Counted from the stretch's first letter, positions 27,540 through 39,035 are shown. The stretch is DNA of 64,000 nt from Clytia hemisphaerica (GCA_902728285.1 CACVBU010001379.1:1158514-1222513), one strand, 5' to 3'. Translations and numbers: made by a program. Notes: a model not told the origin generated them from the sequence alone.

Positions 27540-28375
27540 CCTGTTAATGTACACACAAAAAATCCATCTGCCACCAAGCAAATCTCATCCAACAAGAGAG
27601 GTGTAGTGTGGATCCCCCATTCACAGATTCACCCAGCGCTGTACGTGTGTGCGTACTACAATTATAGCTAGTTTTCGTAAGGTTAGTGCATGGAACGCTT
27701 ATAAGACGGTAAGAAATAGACAGCAGGCAGAAATCCACCAGAACGAACAACCTAAAAGCCCACACCGCGGGATGAATGAGCTATACTCTGGATGATACCC
27801 GTGTCCCATAGCCCGTGGCCAGTTGACTGCTATTGTTTCAAAAATACATCAAAATTACAAAGTGTCGGTGAATAAACTTTTACATCAAAGTCTCAACTTT
27901 CCTAGATCAAAAGTTATGACCGGTTTTGTTTGTCAAATTTCAATATAATTTAGCATAAACTGTGCAGATAATGAGGGAAATTTCCACTGAAGGGAAAGTT
28001 GAGACTTTGATGTAATACATCTCTTTGCTCAGTTTGAAGAGCTCTATCAGGTGGTATAGGTCCTTTTCAATTTTGTAAAGAAGTGAAACGTTTTGGTGCC
28101 ATGGCCTACCTGAATTTGTTGTTCTTCATTTCTTTTCACACAGCAAGCCCGCCATATTTATTTTCAATTTCATTTTAACCAATCAAATACAATCTTACAG
28201 TAACATTACGTCATTCTATTACCACTCATATAGCTTTTAAATTCTACCAATACGGTAGAAATATTATTCATACTGTAATGGTAGATATAGAATTTACCGT
28301 AACTACCAATATAGTAGATTTACGATTTTTACATAAATACAAATATAGTAGAAATAAGTGTAAGGATGTGTTGCA
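27540..28375. other. No gene; contains a small inverted repeat
   Basis: AGTCTCAACTTTCCTAGATC near 27890 and GGAAAGTTGAGACTTTGATG near 27995 are inverted. Same family as 14335-14450. Confidence 0.5.
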
Positions 28376-28513
28376 TCAAAAGAAGCCATCTCCCGAACCT
28401 CCCAAACCCCCCACAGCTAAAAAGCCACTGGAGAAGTGTACAGAGATCAAAGGATTCCATCTCCCGGACCTCCCAAACCTCCCACCGCTAAAAAGTCATC
28501 AGAGAAATGTCTA
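28376..28513. repeat. 62-bp minisatellite, left part
   Basis: Two units with GTGTACAGAGATCAAAGGA, ATCTCCCGGACCTCCCA and GCTAAAAAGCCACTGGAGAA. The array resumes at 30532 after a 2-kb insertion. The unit is not a multiple of three, so it is not a coding repeat. Confidence 0.85.
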
Positions 28514-28829
28514 AGAGTCCAAATAAACGGGGGGGGGGGTTCGACCTAATTGCCGGGGGGTTGGAAGTTGTACTTCTGAAACCCAAAAATAAGGTAAAAA
28601 TAGGCTAAAATCAGGCTATTTAGAGCAAAATGAGGGCCCATTTCTTTGACAGCTGAAAATATTCTTAGAGATTAATAAACGGGGGGGGGTCCTAATAACG
28701 GCAGGTACAACACAGGCAGTAAGGACCTTTCTCGCAATTCTATTTCATAATACTGTGCATGCGTATTTTTCAACCGGTAGTGGATATTTAATGGCTAGAA
28801 CCAAGTCAAATAATCAGGGAGGGGTGAAC

Positions 28830-29123
28830 CATTGAGTTTCAAGCCCGAAGGGCTAGAGGTCAATCTCTAACCTTTCTCAGGCAAGAAAAATTGAAGCCTT
28901 AAAATATGCGCCGTATTTTTGATGACGGATTGAATCTAGCAATTCCTTTGTTTTCGAGTTATATATTTTTCAAAATTAAGCGGTAAATTTTAGTTTCAAT
29001 CTGTCATTTGTGTAAAAACCAGGCGGGTCGCTCAAGGCCGCGCAACTTTGGTAGGATTTGTTGGCTTCAAATCCTGCCAAAGAGATTGACTTCTAGCCCT
29101 TCGGGTTTACACTTCATTGGGGT
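28830..29123. repeat. Inverted repeat nested in the G-rich element
   Basis: AAGCCCGAAGGGCTAGAGGT near 28840 and ACTTCTAGCCCTTCGGGTTT near 29090 are inverted over ~45 bp. A related AAAGCCTGAAGGGCTAGAG block lies at 47828. Confidence 0.65.
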
Positions 29124-29388
29124 GGACTCACTTTTTCGGTCGGGGTTGTGGACGGCCAAATCCATTTTTTAGATGTGACGTTTTTTAGTGACGTTCTTTA
29201 GTGACGTATTTGTCGCTTATTGGGTCACTACCAGTTAGGATCAGGGTTGGACTCGAGAGTCACAACTGAGTGCCCTGGACCTATTTAGAGTCACTTTAGG
29301 GTCAATTGGACCCACTGACAAAATTGAAAATCTTCGTTTTTGTAAGATTTTAGATTGCTGCGAATAAGGTCCTTTCTTCCCCTCACAA

Positions 29389-30442
29389 AATGTATAAAAC
29401 ATAATGCATATTGCATAATGCATAATAGTATTGGGTAATTTACAGAACGATTTTATATTTTCTAAAACTCTCCTTTGTAGAGGCTAAAACCGCGAAAACC
29501 TCTTTAGAAGAGTTTCTTAATTAAACATTCCAATCAGAGGGATTTCCCCAGACATGGTATTTACTTTTCGAAACCTAACGAAAGAGAAAAAATTCGAATC
29601 ATAACAACAAAGGGTTTTCCGACCGGGGGGGTGGCAGCTGGGCAAAAAGACCGACGGGTATGTGCGGGTCCTAAGGGTACCTCTTCCAATATGTTTAAAA
29701 TGCGCTGTAAGGGTCGGAAAAACTAGAGATGCACTGTAAGGGTAGAAATTTCAGAAATTTTTTGAAAAATCTAGATATTTTGACCAAAAATGCTAGAATT
29801 TTGACCATCTTTTGCACGAAAAGGATCGAAAATTTTGGGGAAAATGCACTCTAAGGGTATGATTTTCACTGATTTTTGCTGCACTGTAAGGGTGCAATTT
29901 TAAAAGCCAATTTTTGGCCCGCACATACCGTCAGTCCGCAAACCCAGTGCCCCCCCGGGGTTTTCCATCAGCATAAATAATAAGAAAATGCAACAGATCA
30001 GAAAGGTTTCCCCCTTCTTTCGTTCTCAAAAAAAAGTCTATTTTCTTAGATCTAGCTTTCGCATGAAGCTCTTTAATTTATATTGGCTGGATATTGGCTT
30101 ATCTAACAAAAATTATTCACATGGTTAATGCTTTGTAAGAGGGAAAACCCGTTGAAATTTATTAGCAATATTTTCGTGTTTTTTCTACACTATACTACGT
30201 TCTGTAAAATACAATATGAAAATCAAAATGGCGACAAGCATTTTCAGTGGATCATGGATTTTCTTCATCATCCAAAATTCAAATTTACAGCTTTCTACCC
30301 TTTTTTTCTGACAGAAAGTGGTATATTTGTTTTGTTGAAAGTATTATCATTCAAATTCTCCTTATTATAGCCTCTAAAATTGACATTTTTCAAATATTAT
30401 GCATTATGCATTATGCAATATACATCATTCTTTATGCATTTT
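29389..30442. repeat. Inverted ATGCATTATGCAATAT arms about 1 kb apart
   Basis: ATATTGCATAATGCATAAT (29405-29428) is inverted at 30396-30436. Possibly a nested element around the 29621-29958 insertion. Confidence 0.5.
29621..29958. mobile_element. hAT-like MITE with CTGTAAGGGT repeats
   Basis: 338 bp, ends GACCGGGGGGGTGGCAG / GTGCCCCCCCGG, flanked by the 8-bp duplication GGTTTTCC (29613-29620, 29959-29966). Repeats of GCACTGTAAGGGT occur inside. Confidence 0.82.
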
Positions 30443-30531
30443 GAACCTGCCGGTCCTAATAAGGTCCGGAGGGGGGGGGGCGGTTGGAAAATTTTCGAAA
30501 AATTAACAAGCGGGGGGGCCCGTTTATTTGG

Positions 30532-31140
30532 AACCTAAGAGTACAGAGATCAAAGGAATCCATCTCCTGGACCTACCACAGCTAAAAAGCCACTGGAAAA
30601 GTGTACAGAGATCAAAGGAATCCATCTCCTGGACCTACCACAGCTAAAAAGCCACTGGAAAAGTGTACAGAGATCAAAGGAATCCATCTCCCGGACCTCC
30701 CACAGCTAAAAGGTCACTGGAGAAGTGTACAGAGATCAAAGGAATCCATCTCCCGGACCTCCCAAATCTCCCACAGCTAAAAAGTCATTAGAGAAGTGTA
30801 CAGAGATCAAAAGAATCCACCTCCCGAACCTCTCACAGCTAAAAGCTGAAAAGTCATTGGAGAAGTGTACAGAGATCAAGAGAAGCCATTTCCGGAACCT
30901 CCCACAGCTAAAAAGCCACTGGAGAAGTGTACAGAGTTTAAAAGAAGCCATCTCCCGAACCTCCCACAGCTAAAAAGCCACTGGAGAAGTGTACAGAGAT
31001 CAAAGGAATCCATCTCCCGGACCTCCCAAATCTCCCACAGCTAAAAAGTCATTAGAGAAGTGTACATAGATCAAAGGATTCCATCTCCCGAACCTCCCAC
31101 AGCTAAAAAGCCACTGGAGAAGTGTACAGAGATCAAAAGA
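30532..31140. repeat. 62-bp minisatellite, right part, about 9-10 units
   Basis: Continuation of 28376-28513. Some units carry a 9-bp extra AAATCTCCC step. Units differ by a few bases (GGAGAAG/GGAAAAG, CCCGGACC/CCTGGACC). Confidence 0.9.
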
Positions 31141-31940
31141 AGCTCTACTATGTATTGAGTATACTCTAAAGAAAAAAGATTCTCTACAAGATATAAGAAC
31201 AATTTTATAAGAACACGAGGCTGAAAAAACGTTAGACCTCAGATTTCAGAAACTACTTTAGTAAGTACTGATTTTAACAGATTTTATGTTTTTATGTAAA
31301 GAAGCTAAGCGTATTAAAAACATCGTAAGAACATTTACACCTGAAAATTTCGAAAAATTAAGAAGACATGATCTGAGCCAAAATTTACTGAACTCTTTAG
31401 ATGTCGTAAAAAATTTCCTTATTTTTGCAAACCGCACCTGTTTATTAGACACGTTAGAGTAAGTACTTCATATGTATATTATCTTTGACGATTATAAAAT
31501 GTTTAAGTGCAAAGAAGAGAAAATTTAATAAATCATATACTAGACGGCATATATTGCAATCTCATAACAGATCATCCATTCTGCTAATAACATGCTCTGC
31601 TATAAAGAGTTCCGGCGAATCTGAATATATGAACTGGTTTTTCAGCCAATTCATTTAACTTGAAAACAAAATCGAGAGCGACTGGGCTCTTATGTTTATG
31701 TATTATGTTTATGATTAACGTTTGAACTTGATACAATTGTTTCATATTAGTGTGCTTAAATGCTCATTCGCAACCATCGAAAATCTGTATGAGGATCATT
31801 AACAAAGTCCGTAAACGCACACAAAATTTTTCAATATCCAATAGGATCGATCTAAAACATAACACATTTTTTGAAACGATATCTCGACCTCTTACGTGTC
31901 TTTTTCAAGTTCAATAGGATCAATCTGTACAACGAAACAG
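31141..31940. other. Non-coding stretch with dispersed repeat at 31197-31450
   Basis: 31197-31450 (AAGAACAATTTTATAAGAAC, ACATTTACACCTGAAAAT) is related to 45926-46160. Otherwise nothing seen, and no polyadenylation signal assigned for the ORF to the right. Confidence 0.5.
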
Positions 31941-33782
31941 TCATTTGTCATACCAAGAATCATGTGTTGAAGGGCCGAGATTGTAAACTGAAAGGTTATG
32001 GTGCAAATCTCTCTTCCAATTGCGTTTTTGAGGCCATTTTTTAGATTTATGATCGTGCTCCCGGAATTGGTTCTTCCCAAGTTTTTGTTTTTTTCCTTTC
32101 CCTTTGCCTGCACTCTTGTCCTCTTGTGACTTCTGAGATGAAGACGTTTCGTAAGATTCTATTTCAATCGAACCCATTTCTTTTTCAACAGAATCCATGT
32201 CATCTTTCCCTTTTTCCTGAAATGGATTTGTTGGCAGAGGACAAGCTGGTTGTACAGACTCACTTAACGAGGTTGCTGGTCCTGCTTGTTCGAAACCACT
32301 TTCACTTTCACTTTCAGAATCTGTATCATAAGAGGTACTATAAGAATTTCCATAGTATCTTCTTTCAGCAAAAGTGATATGAGAAGGAGTTGTCCGAATC
32401 AGCTTTAATGATGATTGCTTGACACCGCCCAGTTGCTTATTAAATGCGTAACGGAATATCAATCCCGGTCGTTGGTTAAAATGGTTAATTTTGGAGTGAT
32501 GCATTCGACCAGCACATGTCATGCAAGGTCTCTTTTTGCCATAGATGTAAAATTCCCGGTTTTTTATTTTAGCTCGTCTTTTTAGCTCGTCTGCTTTGTC
32601 GCACAAGTATTCTTCTGCATGACGTCTGTAGTCAAAACGATAAATCTTCTTATGTTCAAGAAGGTTGATCTTCCTTTTTTTGTCGTAAAGCAAATCCCAA
32701 ATATTTTGTAATAAATTATCATTATCCTTCATGGCTTTTACTTTTTTGACAGAATGATGAAACGTTCTCTTTGTTTTTTCATCGTACTTCTTTTGGAAAT
32801 CATCACTAAGGCCATCAATGTTTGGAGTTTCCAGGAGTGATTCCTTTTTTAACTCCATGATCTGCTTTATGGGCTTTGGTGGTCTCGGACTGAAAGCCAC
32901 GAATACTTCGGATGGTAATGAATCTTTCGTAATTAGCATTACTTGAACTTCTTGAATAGTTTCTTTTTCATTTATTTTGTAAAAATGTGGCAGCATTTGA
33001 TAGTACAATACTCGTGCGACATGTCGAAGAAATTGGGCAGTCGTATCTTCATATTTTCTTGGTAAGCGATAATGAAGATCAAGCTTATTATAATATTCAC
33101 CGATGTTTTTATCGTAAAGTGTCGATTCAGGAAGTTTTCTTTTTCTTTTTCTTTTCTTTTTTTTTTTACGGTTTCCTGTAAGATCCAGGACACGGTTATA
33201 TGCTCTCTCTGCAAAGTTATTAGTATTGAGATCGACACTCCCATTTTCTTGCTTCTCTTTCATCAGCAAAGAAAATTCTGAAAGTTCCTTAATTTTTTCT
33301 GTAACTTCAATTCTTCGAGAAATATCTTCCCAGAGCTCAGGGGAGATACTTTGATCGGTGTAACAAATATATCGGCCGATTCCAACCAGACTTAAGCTGT
33401 TGGTAATGTTCTCTTCCCAATGTTTAGCGATGACGGAGCGAATTCCAGATTGTGCTTTTGATTTACAAAACCATCCTTTAAACAAGTTATCTTCTAGCTC
33501 GAGCCAAGAAGAAAAATAATCCCTCAGGAAGTTTTCGAGATTATTATCTGCATCTTCGATATCAGTTTTGAAGTATTCATTATGGTAAAACAGTACTTCA
33601 GCCACATCATTCATTGATTTAACAGACAAAGCTTTATCAAATCGCTCACGAAAAATCCTTTTAAATTCTTCATCAGTAATTCTTTGACCTTCTTCAGATT
33701 TCCACAATTCATTTGCAGCATGTCCTCTCCCGTTTTCAAGTGCTTTATAAACTGCTTCATCTCTTTTTACGTTCCTATTCAT
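31941..33782 (-). CDS. Putative cytidine-deaminase-fold protein, 613 aa
   Basis: Single long frame, unusual for this gene-poor region. Seen: H388-A-E390 inside RRHAEEYLCDKADELKRRAK, and P419-C420-x-x-C423 inside FYIYGKKRPCMTCAGRM. This is the (H/C)xE...PCxxC zinc and proton-shuttle signature of the cytidine deaminase superfamily, with the expected helix between and a beta strand just before PCxxC. About 370 residues precede the domain, with no family I recognise. A basic KKKKKRKRKRK stretch near residue 205 could be a nuclear signal, and the last ~130 residues are acidic/Ser-rich then Lys-rich. Start: ATG at 33782, with TAA in frame 27 nt upstream. A good 3' splice site (TTCTCTTCTTCCAG) ends 6 nt before the ATG, so an upstream exon is likely. 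Spacing resembles bacterial toxin-type deaminases that were captured by eukaryotes (family knowledge); substrate unknown. Alternative: a transposon-borne or decayed gene. Confidence 0.62.
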   Translation of the reverse strand: MNRNVKRDEAVYKALENGRGHAANELWKSEEGQRITDEEFKRIFRERFDKALSVKSMNDVAEVLFYHNEYFKTDIEDADNNLENFLRDYFSSWLELEDNLFKGWFCKSKAQSGIRSVIAKHWEENITNSLSLVGIGRYICYTDQSISPELWEDISRRIEVTEKIKELSEFSLLMKEKQENGSVDLNTNNFAERAYNRVLDLTGNRKKKKKRKRKRKLPESTLYDKNIGEYYNKLDLHYRLPRKYEDTTAQFLRHVARVLYYQMLPHFYKINEKETIQEVQVMLITKDSLPSEVFVAFSPRPPKPIKQIMELKKESLLETPNIDGLSDDFQKKYDEKTKRTFHHSVKKVKAMKDNDNLLQNIWDLLYDKKRKINLLEHKKIYRFDYRRHAEEYLCDKADELKRRAKIKNREFYIYGKKRPCMTCAGRMHHSKINHFNQRPGLIFRYAFNKQLGGVKQSSLKLIRTTPSHITFAERRYYGNSYSTSYDTDSESESESGFEQAGPATSLSESVQPACPLPTNPFQEKGKDDMDSVEKEMGSIEIESYETSSSQKSQEDKSAGKGKGKKQKLGKNQFREHDHKSKKWPQKRNWKRDLHHNLSVYNLGPSTHDSWYDK

Positions 33783-33788
33783 TTTTTG

Positions 33789-33803
33789 CCTGGAAGAAGA
33801 GAA
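33789..33803 (-). promoter_or_regulatory. Predicted 3' splice site just before the deaminase-like ORF
   Basis: Pyrimidine run TTCTCTTCTTCCAG read on the minus strand, with branch-like TTGATAATTGAT before it. The first exon base would be 33788. Confidence 0.5.
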
Positions 33804-33930
33804 TCAATTATCAATAAGATCATTATTAATCATTATCATTACTTTTTCTTTTAAACCAAATTGCTTTTTAAAAGAAGGAAAAATCTAAATAAATTCCGGT
33901 AGTATAATGAAACAACATGATGCAAATGAT

Positions 33931-34377
33931 CTACTTTAGGCGTACAAACTTTCGCGAGCAGAGACTTTCGCGAGGGCGAAAAATCGCGAAATTCACGACA
34001 TTTATTACTTTCGCGAATTTAACGGAAAATTTTATTTCGCGAGCATAAACTTTCGCGAATCAAGACGTAGAACTTTCGCGAATCAAGACGTAGAATTGAG
34101 AATTTTCACATGAAAAAATGGCTTAGAGGGACAAATACTTCTTGGATTGGCTTGAAACATTTGTCCTTTGACTTATTAGTCTTATAGCAGGCTAAAAAAT
34201 GCAGTAAAAGTTACATTTTATTCAAAGTTTGAAGATTTACAAATTATCTATTTTGTCAAGAATTTTTCGCGAGCATAAACTTTCGCGAATGGTCCTTCCT
34301 ATAATTTTTAAATACATTTACTTTCGCGAAAAGGGCCCGAAAGTTTCTGCTCGCGAAAGTTTGTACGCCTAAAGTAG
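33931..34377. mobile_element. MITE with CTTTCGCGA repeats
   Basis: Ends CTACTTTAGGCGTACAAACT and complement, about 45 bp inverted. If TA is the target, the element is 33933-34375. Filled with ACTTTCGCGAA / TTCGCGAAAG in both directions. It lies about 150 bp upstream of the deaminase-like ORF, where it could affect its promoter or first intron. Confidence 0.88.
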
Positions 34378-35427
34378 TTCCTAATCCTCACATTTTTGGC
34401 CCGGTGCAAGCCATAGGGCCTTTAAAAAGCAACGCGTGTGTTACCATTCGTTTACTAGACGCGATTCACCTCAAAAGACTTCAATTGATATTATTCTACA
34501 GGCTATTTAAACAACACTCTAAGCTGATTGGTAAACTTTGAACATAATAGAATAATAGAGAGAAAGAGAGCAGTGGAAAAAGTTTTTTTTCTGTAAGAAC
34601 AAAGCACTTCGATTTAGTCTGGTTTCTGTGGTACGCTACCAAAAAACTTATGACATAAAAAAATTCAGCTTTCAACACTTTAGAAACGATAAAGTAAAGT
34701 CATAAAATTTTATAATTGTTTGATGTTACTAATAAAATATTAAAAGAAAGCGCTAGCCAGCAGTTTTTTTTGTTGCTCCCGAAGGGAGCCTATGTTGCTT
34801 CACGAGGCCGTGCTGGGGATCGAGCTGGCGAAAAAATGTTCAAGAAAAAAAACGGGACGATGTAACCTAGTGACCGCATTCACTAAAAGATTGCCGTGTG
34901 GTGAGCTTTTAAGCTAGCTCGACCGCGCGAACAGATATTTTGCGTTTTTGGCGCTCCAAAGTCATAGCTTGGAATACAACAACACCGCGTGAACAGAAAT
35001 TTAGTGTCTTTAGCGCTCCAAAGTCATAGCTTGGAATACAACAACAAAAAGCAACGAAGCAATACTTGGGACCATTTGGTTTCAGAAAGTAGAAGGTATA
35101 ATCCCATATACTGTTCTGCAACTTTGATAGTAAGTATAATACTATTTTATCAAAAGTAATGTTTCAGATAGGATGTATGATTGAAAATTATTTTAAAGAA
35201 TTGCTTTTTGCTTTGTATCCTTGTTGTATAATCAGGCATCAGTTACTTTACTGGTTACTTTTGGGTAATTACTATCAGAAATTGGAAAAAAATTTGCATA
35301 CCACCATTAACGAACCTTCTGTTTATCTCCAGGCGATGTCAATTGAATTCAATTGATCCAAATTTTCGTAATTGAACTATCAAATTTTATCAAACAGAAT
35401 CAAACTATAGGTGTTTGTGGTTACTGA

Positions 35428-36509
35428 CAGTCTGAGAAATCCTTCTAATTGCACGCTTAAAATTCCGAGATTTAAACGCGTAATTGCACGGCTATCAAAT
35501 TGTAAGGTTTTTAAAAGTGTTTTTACCTATCAATTTCATGTTCCAAATAATCTAAATCAGTATTATAATCATTGCTTACATTGAGATACATCATTGCATT
35601 TACAAGTTATTAGAAAAGAAATGAAAACACTTTTCGTTTGTGCGAGTTCAAAATAGACGATTTTCCTCGAGTTTTCTCGGAAAAAAATCTGGAATGCTTG
35701 GTCAATTTTACACAAAATTTTACGAAGATTCCAATTCAAAAATCAGTTTTTGTCCGTTTGACCATGGTTCCATCCGTTTTTAAAAAAAGCAAGCCCCACT
35801 ATATTACTCAAGCTTCTTCAAGCAGGGCGGAAAATTAAGCGTGCAATTGCACATGGGTGGACTCTAGCCTGGGAATCCAAGCTCATAAATTTAGAAAAAA
35901 CAAAAAATACCTCACCTCACAAAGTTCTAAAATTATAGAGCTTGGTGCAGGTAGATTAGTCTGACACAGAATGTTATAAACAGTCTGTGTGTGAACCCTT
36001 GTTGACAGACTTTCTGAATTTTGGAAACCCAGGCAAATACACATAATCAACTTATCATAAAAACTCTTTCACAAGCTCTAAAGACTTTCAAAACTACTAA
36101 AAACCACATGAAACATCAACCACATGTATTCAGCCAACAGCCATTTTGTTTCGAAATGAATCTATGTTTTCATTTTCATTTGTTTTCCTTTTTTCTGCAG
36201 AGTCAGCTTTTTCCATAAATTATGCGCGCGCATCGAAATAGTCAAAATGCGTGCGAAAGTACTGCTAAGTTATACGCCGAAAGCTGGCCAATCAGGCCGA
36301 ACCTGCATTGCAGGGAAAAATCTCCCTGCAGGCGAGTTACCTGCGCCAAGCGTTAAACCAGCAGCAAAAATATCATAAACTAGACTGTGAAAAAAGTTTA
36401 CCGCTTGGATTCCCAGGCTAGGTGGACTCGGGCGCACTATGATAAGCACGCATTTACAAGTTTACGCCTGCGGAAGTTAAGCGTGCAATTAGAAGGATTT
36501 CTCAGACTG
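35428..36509. mobile_element. Inverted-repeat element inside copy R, CAGTCTGAGAAATCC ends
   Basis: Same insertion as 22212-22744, enlarged by the nested element at 35865-36421. Confidence 0.75.
35865..36421. mobile_element. Nested hAT-like element, TAGCCTGGGAATCCAAGC ends
   Basis: 557 bp, perfect 18-bp inverted ends, flanked by GGTGGACTC (35856-35864, 36422-36430). Because the ends are CTAG-like, the target duplication could be read as 7-9 bp. Copy L has the unoccupied site near 22655. Its right half resembles 3230-3410. Confidence 0.88.
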
Positions 36510-36931
36510 ACTGAACCTGATCGAAGACGACCCTGTCGAACGAAAGAAATATTTCTATCCCCAGACAAACAAATTGCGCTGCCAGATAAGTGAACCACGC
36601 GGCTGGATAAGTGAACGTGTTGTCACGAGTTAACGCACGGTCGACTAAGTTCGCATGAAAGCGGGCAGAATAGGGATGGTGAAATTGACGCCCATGTGTG
36701 ATCGCCCAATTGTTTAAGTACGTCTTGCAGACCACGCGTTCAGTCCGGGGTAAGTCTCAAAAAGTAATGTTAAAATCCTCGGACACGCAACAAGAAAATC
36801 CCTGGAGTCCGGGGAATCGGCAGGGTCGTTCGAACATAATTCAACTTTACCAGAATCTTTTAGTTTCGTGACTGTTCGATTTGGTTGCGGTAATCTAACA
36901 CCTATCGTTTGATAATGTTAGATTAGATTGG

Positions 36932-37138
36932 TACCCGTGAAAAAGGGTAATTTGCATCATTTGAGGGAAACTTTACATTGCCTCCAAAATGCAGACCTTT
37001 CTTGGTCTGCACTTTGTCTAAGCTAAAATGTAAAATAAATGTTTTTGACTTTTGAATTTTTACAATTTTATTACCAGAAAGCTCTACTATTTGGAGGCGA
37101 TACCAGTTTCCCTCCAGTGATTACCCTTTTTTACGGTA
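36932..37138. mobile_element. MITE with GTGAAAAAGGGTAAT ends, inside copy R
   Basis: Partner of 23160-23366, nearly identical. Confidence 0.82.
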
Positions 37139-38697
37139 ATCAAACAGTCTGATTGACATCACCTGGATATTTATTACAAATTATCTATTGACAGTTTCTT
37201 CTTCTCTATTCCTATTTCTTTCAGCTTTATGGTTTTGCCTTCCAGCCTTCGTTCATTCACCATGACAAATACCATATTAACCATTAAAGTAGTTTTACAC
37301 GTTGGATGTACCGTCAACTGCTTTAAAGCCAGATTGACATTATATGTTTTTACGAGGTCTGAATCACTGCTTCAAATACGCTGAGTTTGCATAAAGATAG
37401 CAGTTGTTCAACCAATCATCAAACTTCATTTTAATATAACATTTTAATGACAAGAAAGTTTTGACTTCAAAATGTTGAACAAGAATTGGAATGAATTGTC
37501 TGCGTTTTTAATGGAACTGTGCAATGTTTGTGCAATGGGACACCAAAACAGCAACCATTTTAACCGAACCTCCACAGAATCATCTTTTTTGTACTGTCCA
37601 AGAAACATGGAAATCTGTTTGTTGTTGAAGAGGATGTGACGATAGAGAGAAAAAGCTGACCAGAAAGCAGTATGTCCCATGTTATCTCAAGTAATCCCAT
37701 TTTAGAGCAGTTGACGGTACACAAACTTGACATTAACACTCCTTTTGTTGGAGAAATTCCTGAAGGATATTTCATGTTATGTACCTGTTGTTTGGTTGTA
37801 TTTTGAATCATTTTGGTTTTGGAATGCTTCTGTATCCACTGTATTCTTTACAAAACAATATTACATTACGATATAGACAACAACTTATATCATTGTCAAA
37901 ATATAGTCTTGGAAATTATAAATTCATGTTTTGATATGTTTGTTATTTTTATTTTTGTTATTGTTGTTTCAAAGAAAATGCTTTTGAGAAGAAAGTCATT
38001 CTAAATATTTCCTGAAGATTATTCCAAGACCCTGCCTATAAACATGAAAAGCTTTGTAATTCAAGCTTTATAAGGTATCTATTAAAGGGGGCATGTTTAG
38101 TGCAAGCTATGGCTGAGAAAAATTGAATACTTTGCAATATCACTGTATTTCTGACAAAAATAAACACGCATTTCGCCTTTTCTGAATTTCAATCAATCAC
38201 TGTCAAATGCCTGTCATCGGGAGCATCATAGCGAAAGCTACTTGCTAGTTTTTAAAATTCTTACGAACAATCTTGAAATGAGTTTCTATGGCTACACACA
38301 TAAAGAAAGAATGATTTACATATTTCTCCCGCAGAAATATTTTATGCATAAAACAAAGTAATGCATACAGCGTGGTTTCCAGAGCTATCGTTAGAGCTAT
38401 CCGCACTTTGCGATAGAATTTTTTTTCAAATGCGATAGAAATTACGGTGATAGGAGTCATAGGATGGGCTACAATCAGTGCCATAATATATTGGCACTTT
38501 TGGCTAATTTACCATTTTTCGAATATTGAAGTTCGAGCGAGAATGTCAATTTTTAGGCCTTCAACTTGATTTCATCGATTATTTCGATCTGGGAGGGATT
38601 TATTGGTTTCTAGGCTATATATCAAGCCCTACTAGACCATTTTTGAACTTCTGGATCCTCAGATCCTAAGGTCCTCCTAAGTCTTAAAGGGACATTA

Positions 38698-38906
38698 AAG
38701 TAGTAAAATGTAAACATTGTGCGAACCACGTGTCTTTAAAGAGAACAATTAAAATCACGTGTCCAAAACAAACTTGTAAAACAATTGAACAATAAAAATT
38801 AGCCATATTTGGCTTGATGTTTTATTTTGACATGTGACATTTGTTTTGATTTTGTATCTGCTGCATACAGTTTGTTTACAAATTTCGCAAGTACTGTTAT
38901 GTCCCT
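38698..38906. mobile_element. piggyBac-like MITE
   Basis: Flanked by TTAA (38694-38697, 38907-38910), with inverted ends AGGGACAT / ATGTCCCT. 209 bp. Confidence 0.72.
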
Positions 38907-39035
38907 TTAAGTCTAGCGTTAAAACTCAGAGTTAAAACTCTTCGAACCTACTTTAGAGCACTTACAAATCGATTGTGGTTTCAAAACACCCCGGTGAATT
39001 TCCCTTTTGTGCCAAGTATTTTGTGACTGATTGTA

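Larger units (their letters stand above)
28514..30531. mobile_element. 2-kb G-rich element that splits the minisatellite
   Basis: Ends CCAAATAAACGGGGGG and complement CCCGTTTATTTGG. The 8-bp CTAAGAGT occurs next to both ends (28506-28513 and just right of the element), which points to a hAT-like insertion. Other elements are nested inside (28830-29123, 29621-29958). Plus-strand poly-G runs at 28530, 28682 and 30470. No protein recognised. Confidence 0.72.
34774..38249. repeat. 3.5-kb duplicated segment, copy R
   Basis: Partner of 21571-24906 in the same orientation. Contains the older elements shared with copy L plus a private hAT-like insertion and a ~40-bp extra near 37402-37440. Lacks the two insertions private to copy L. 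Confidence 0.9.

Noticed and set aside
28278-28514. 78-codon frame over the minisatellite
   Set aside because: The unit is 62 bp, so the frame cannot persist; no start context or homologue recognised.
32126-32377. Plus-strand frame inside the deaminase-like gene
   Set aside because: It is a shadow of the long minus-strand ORF.
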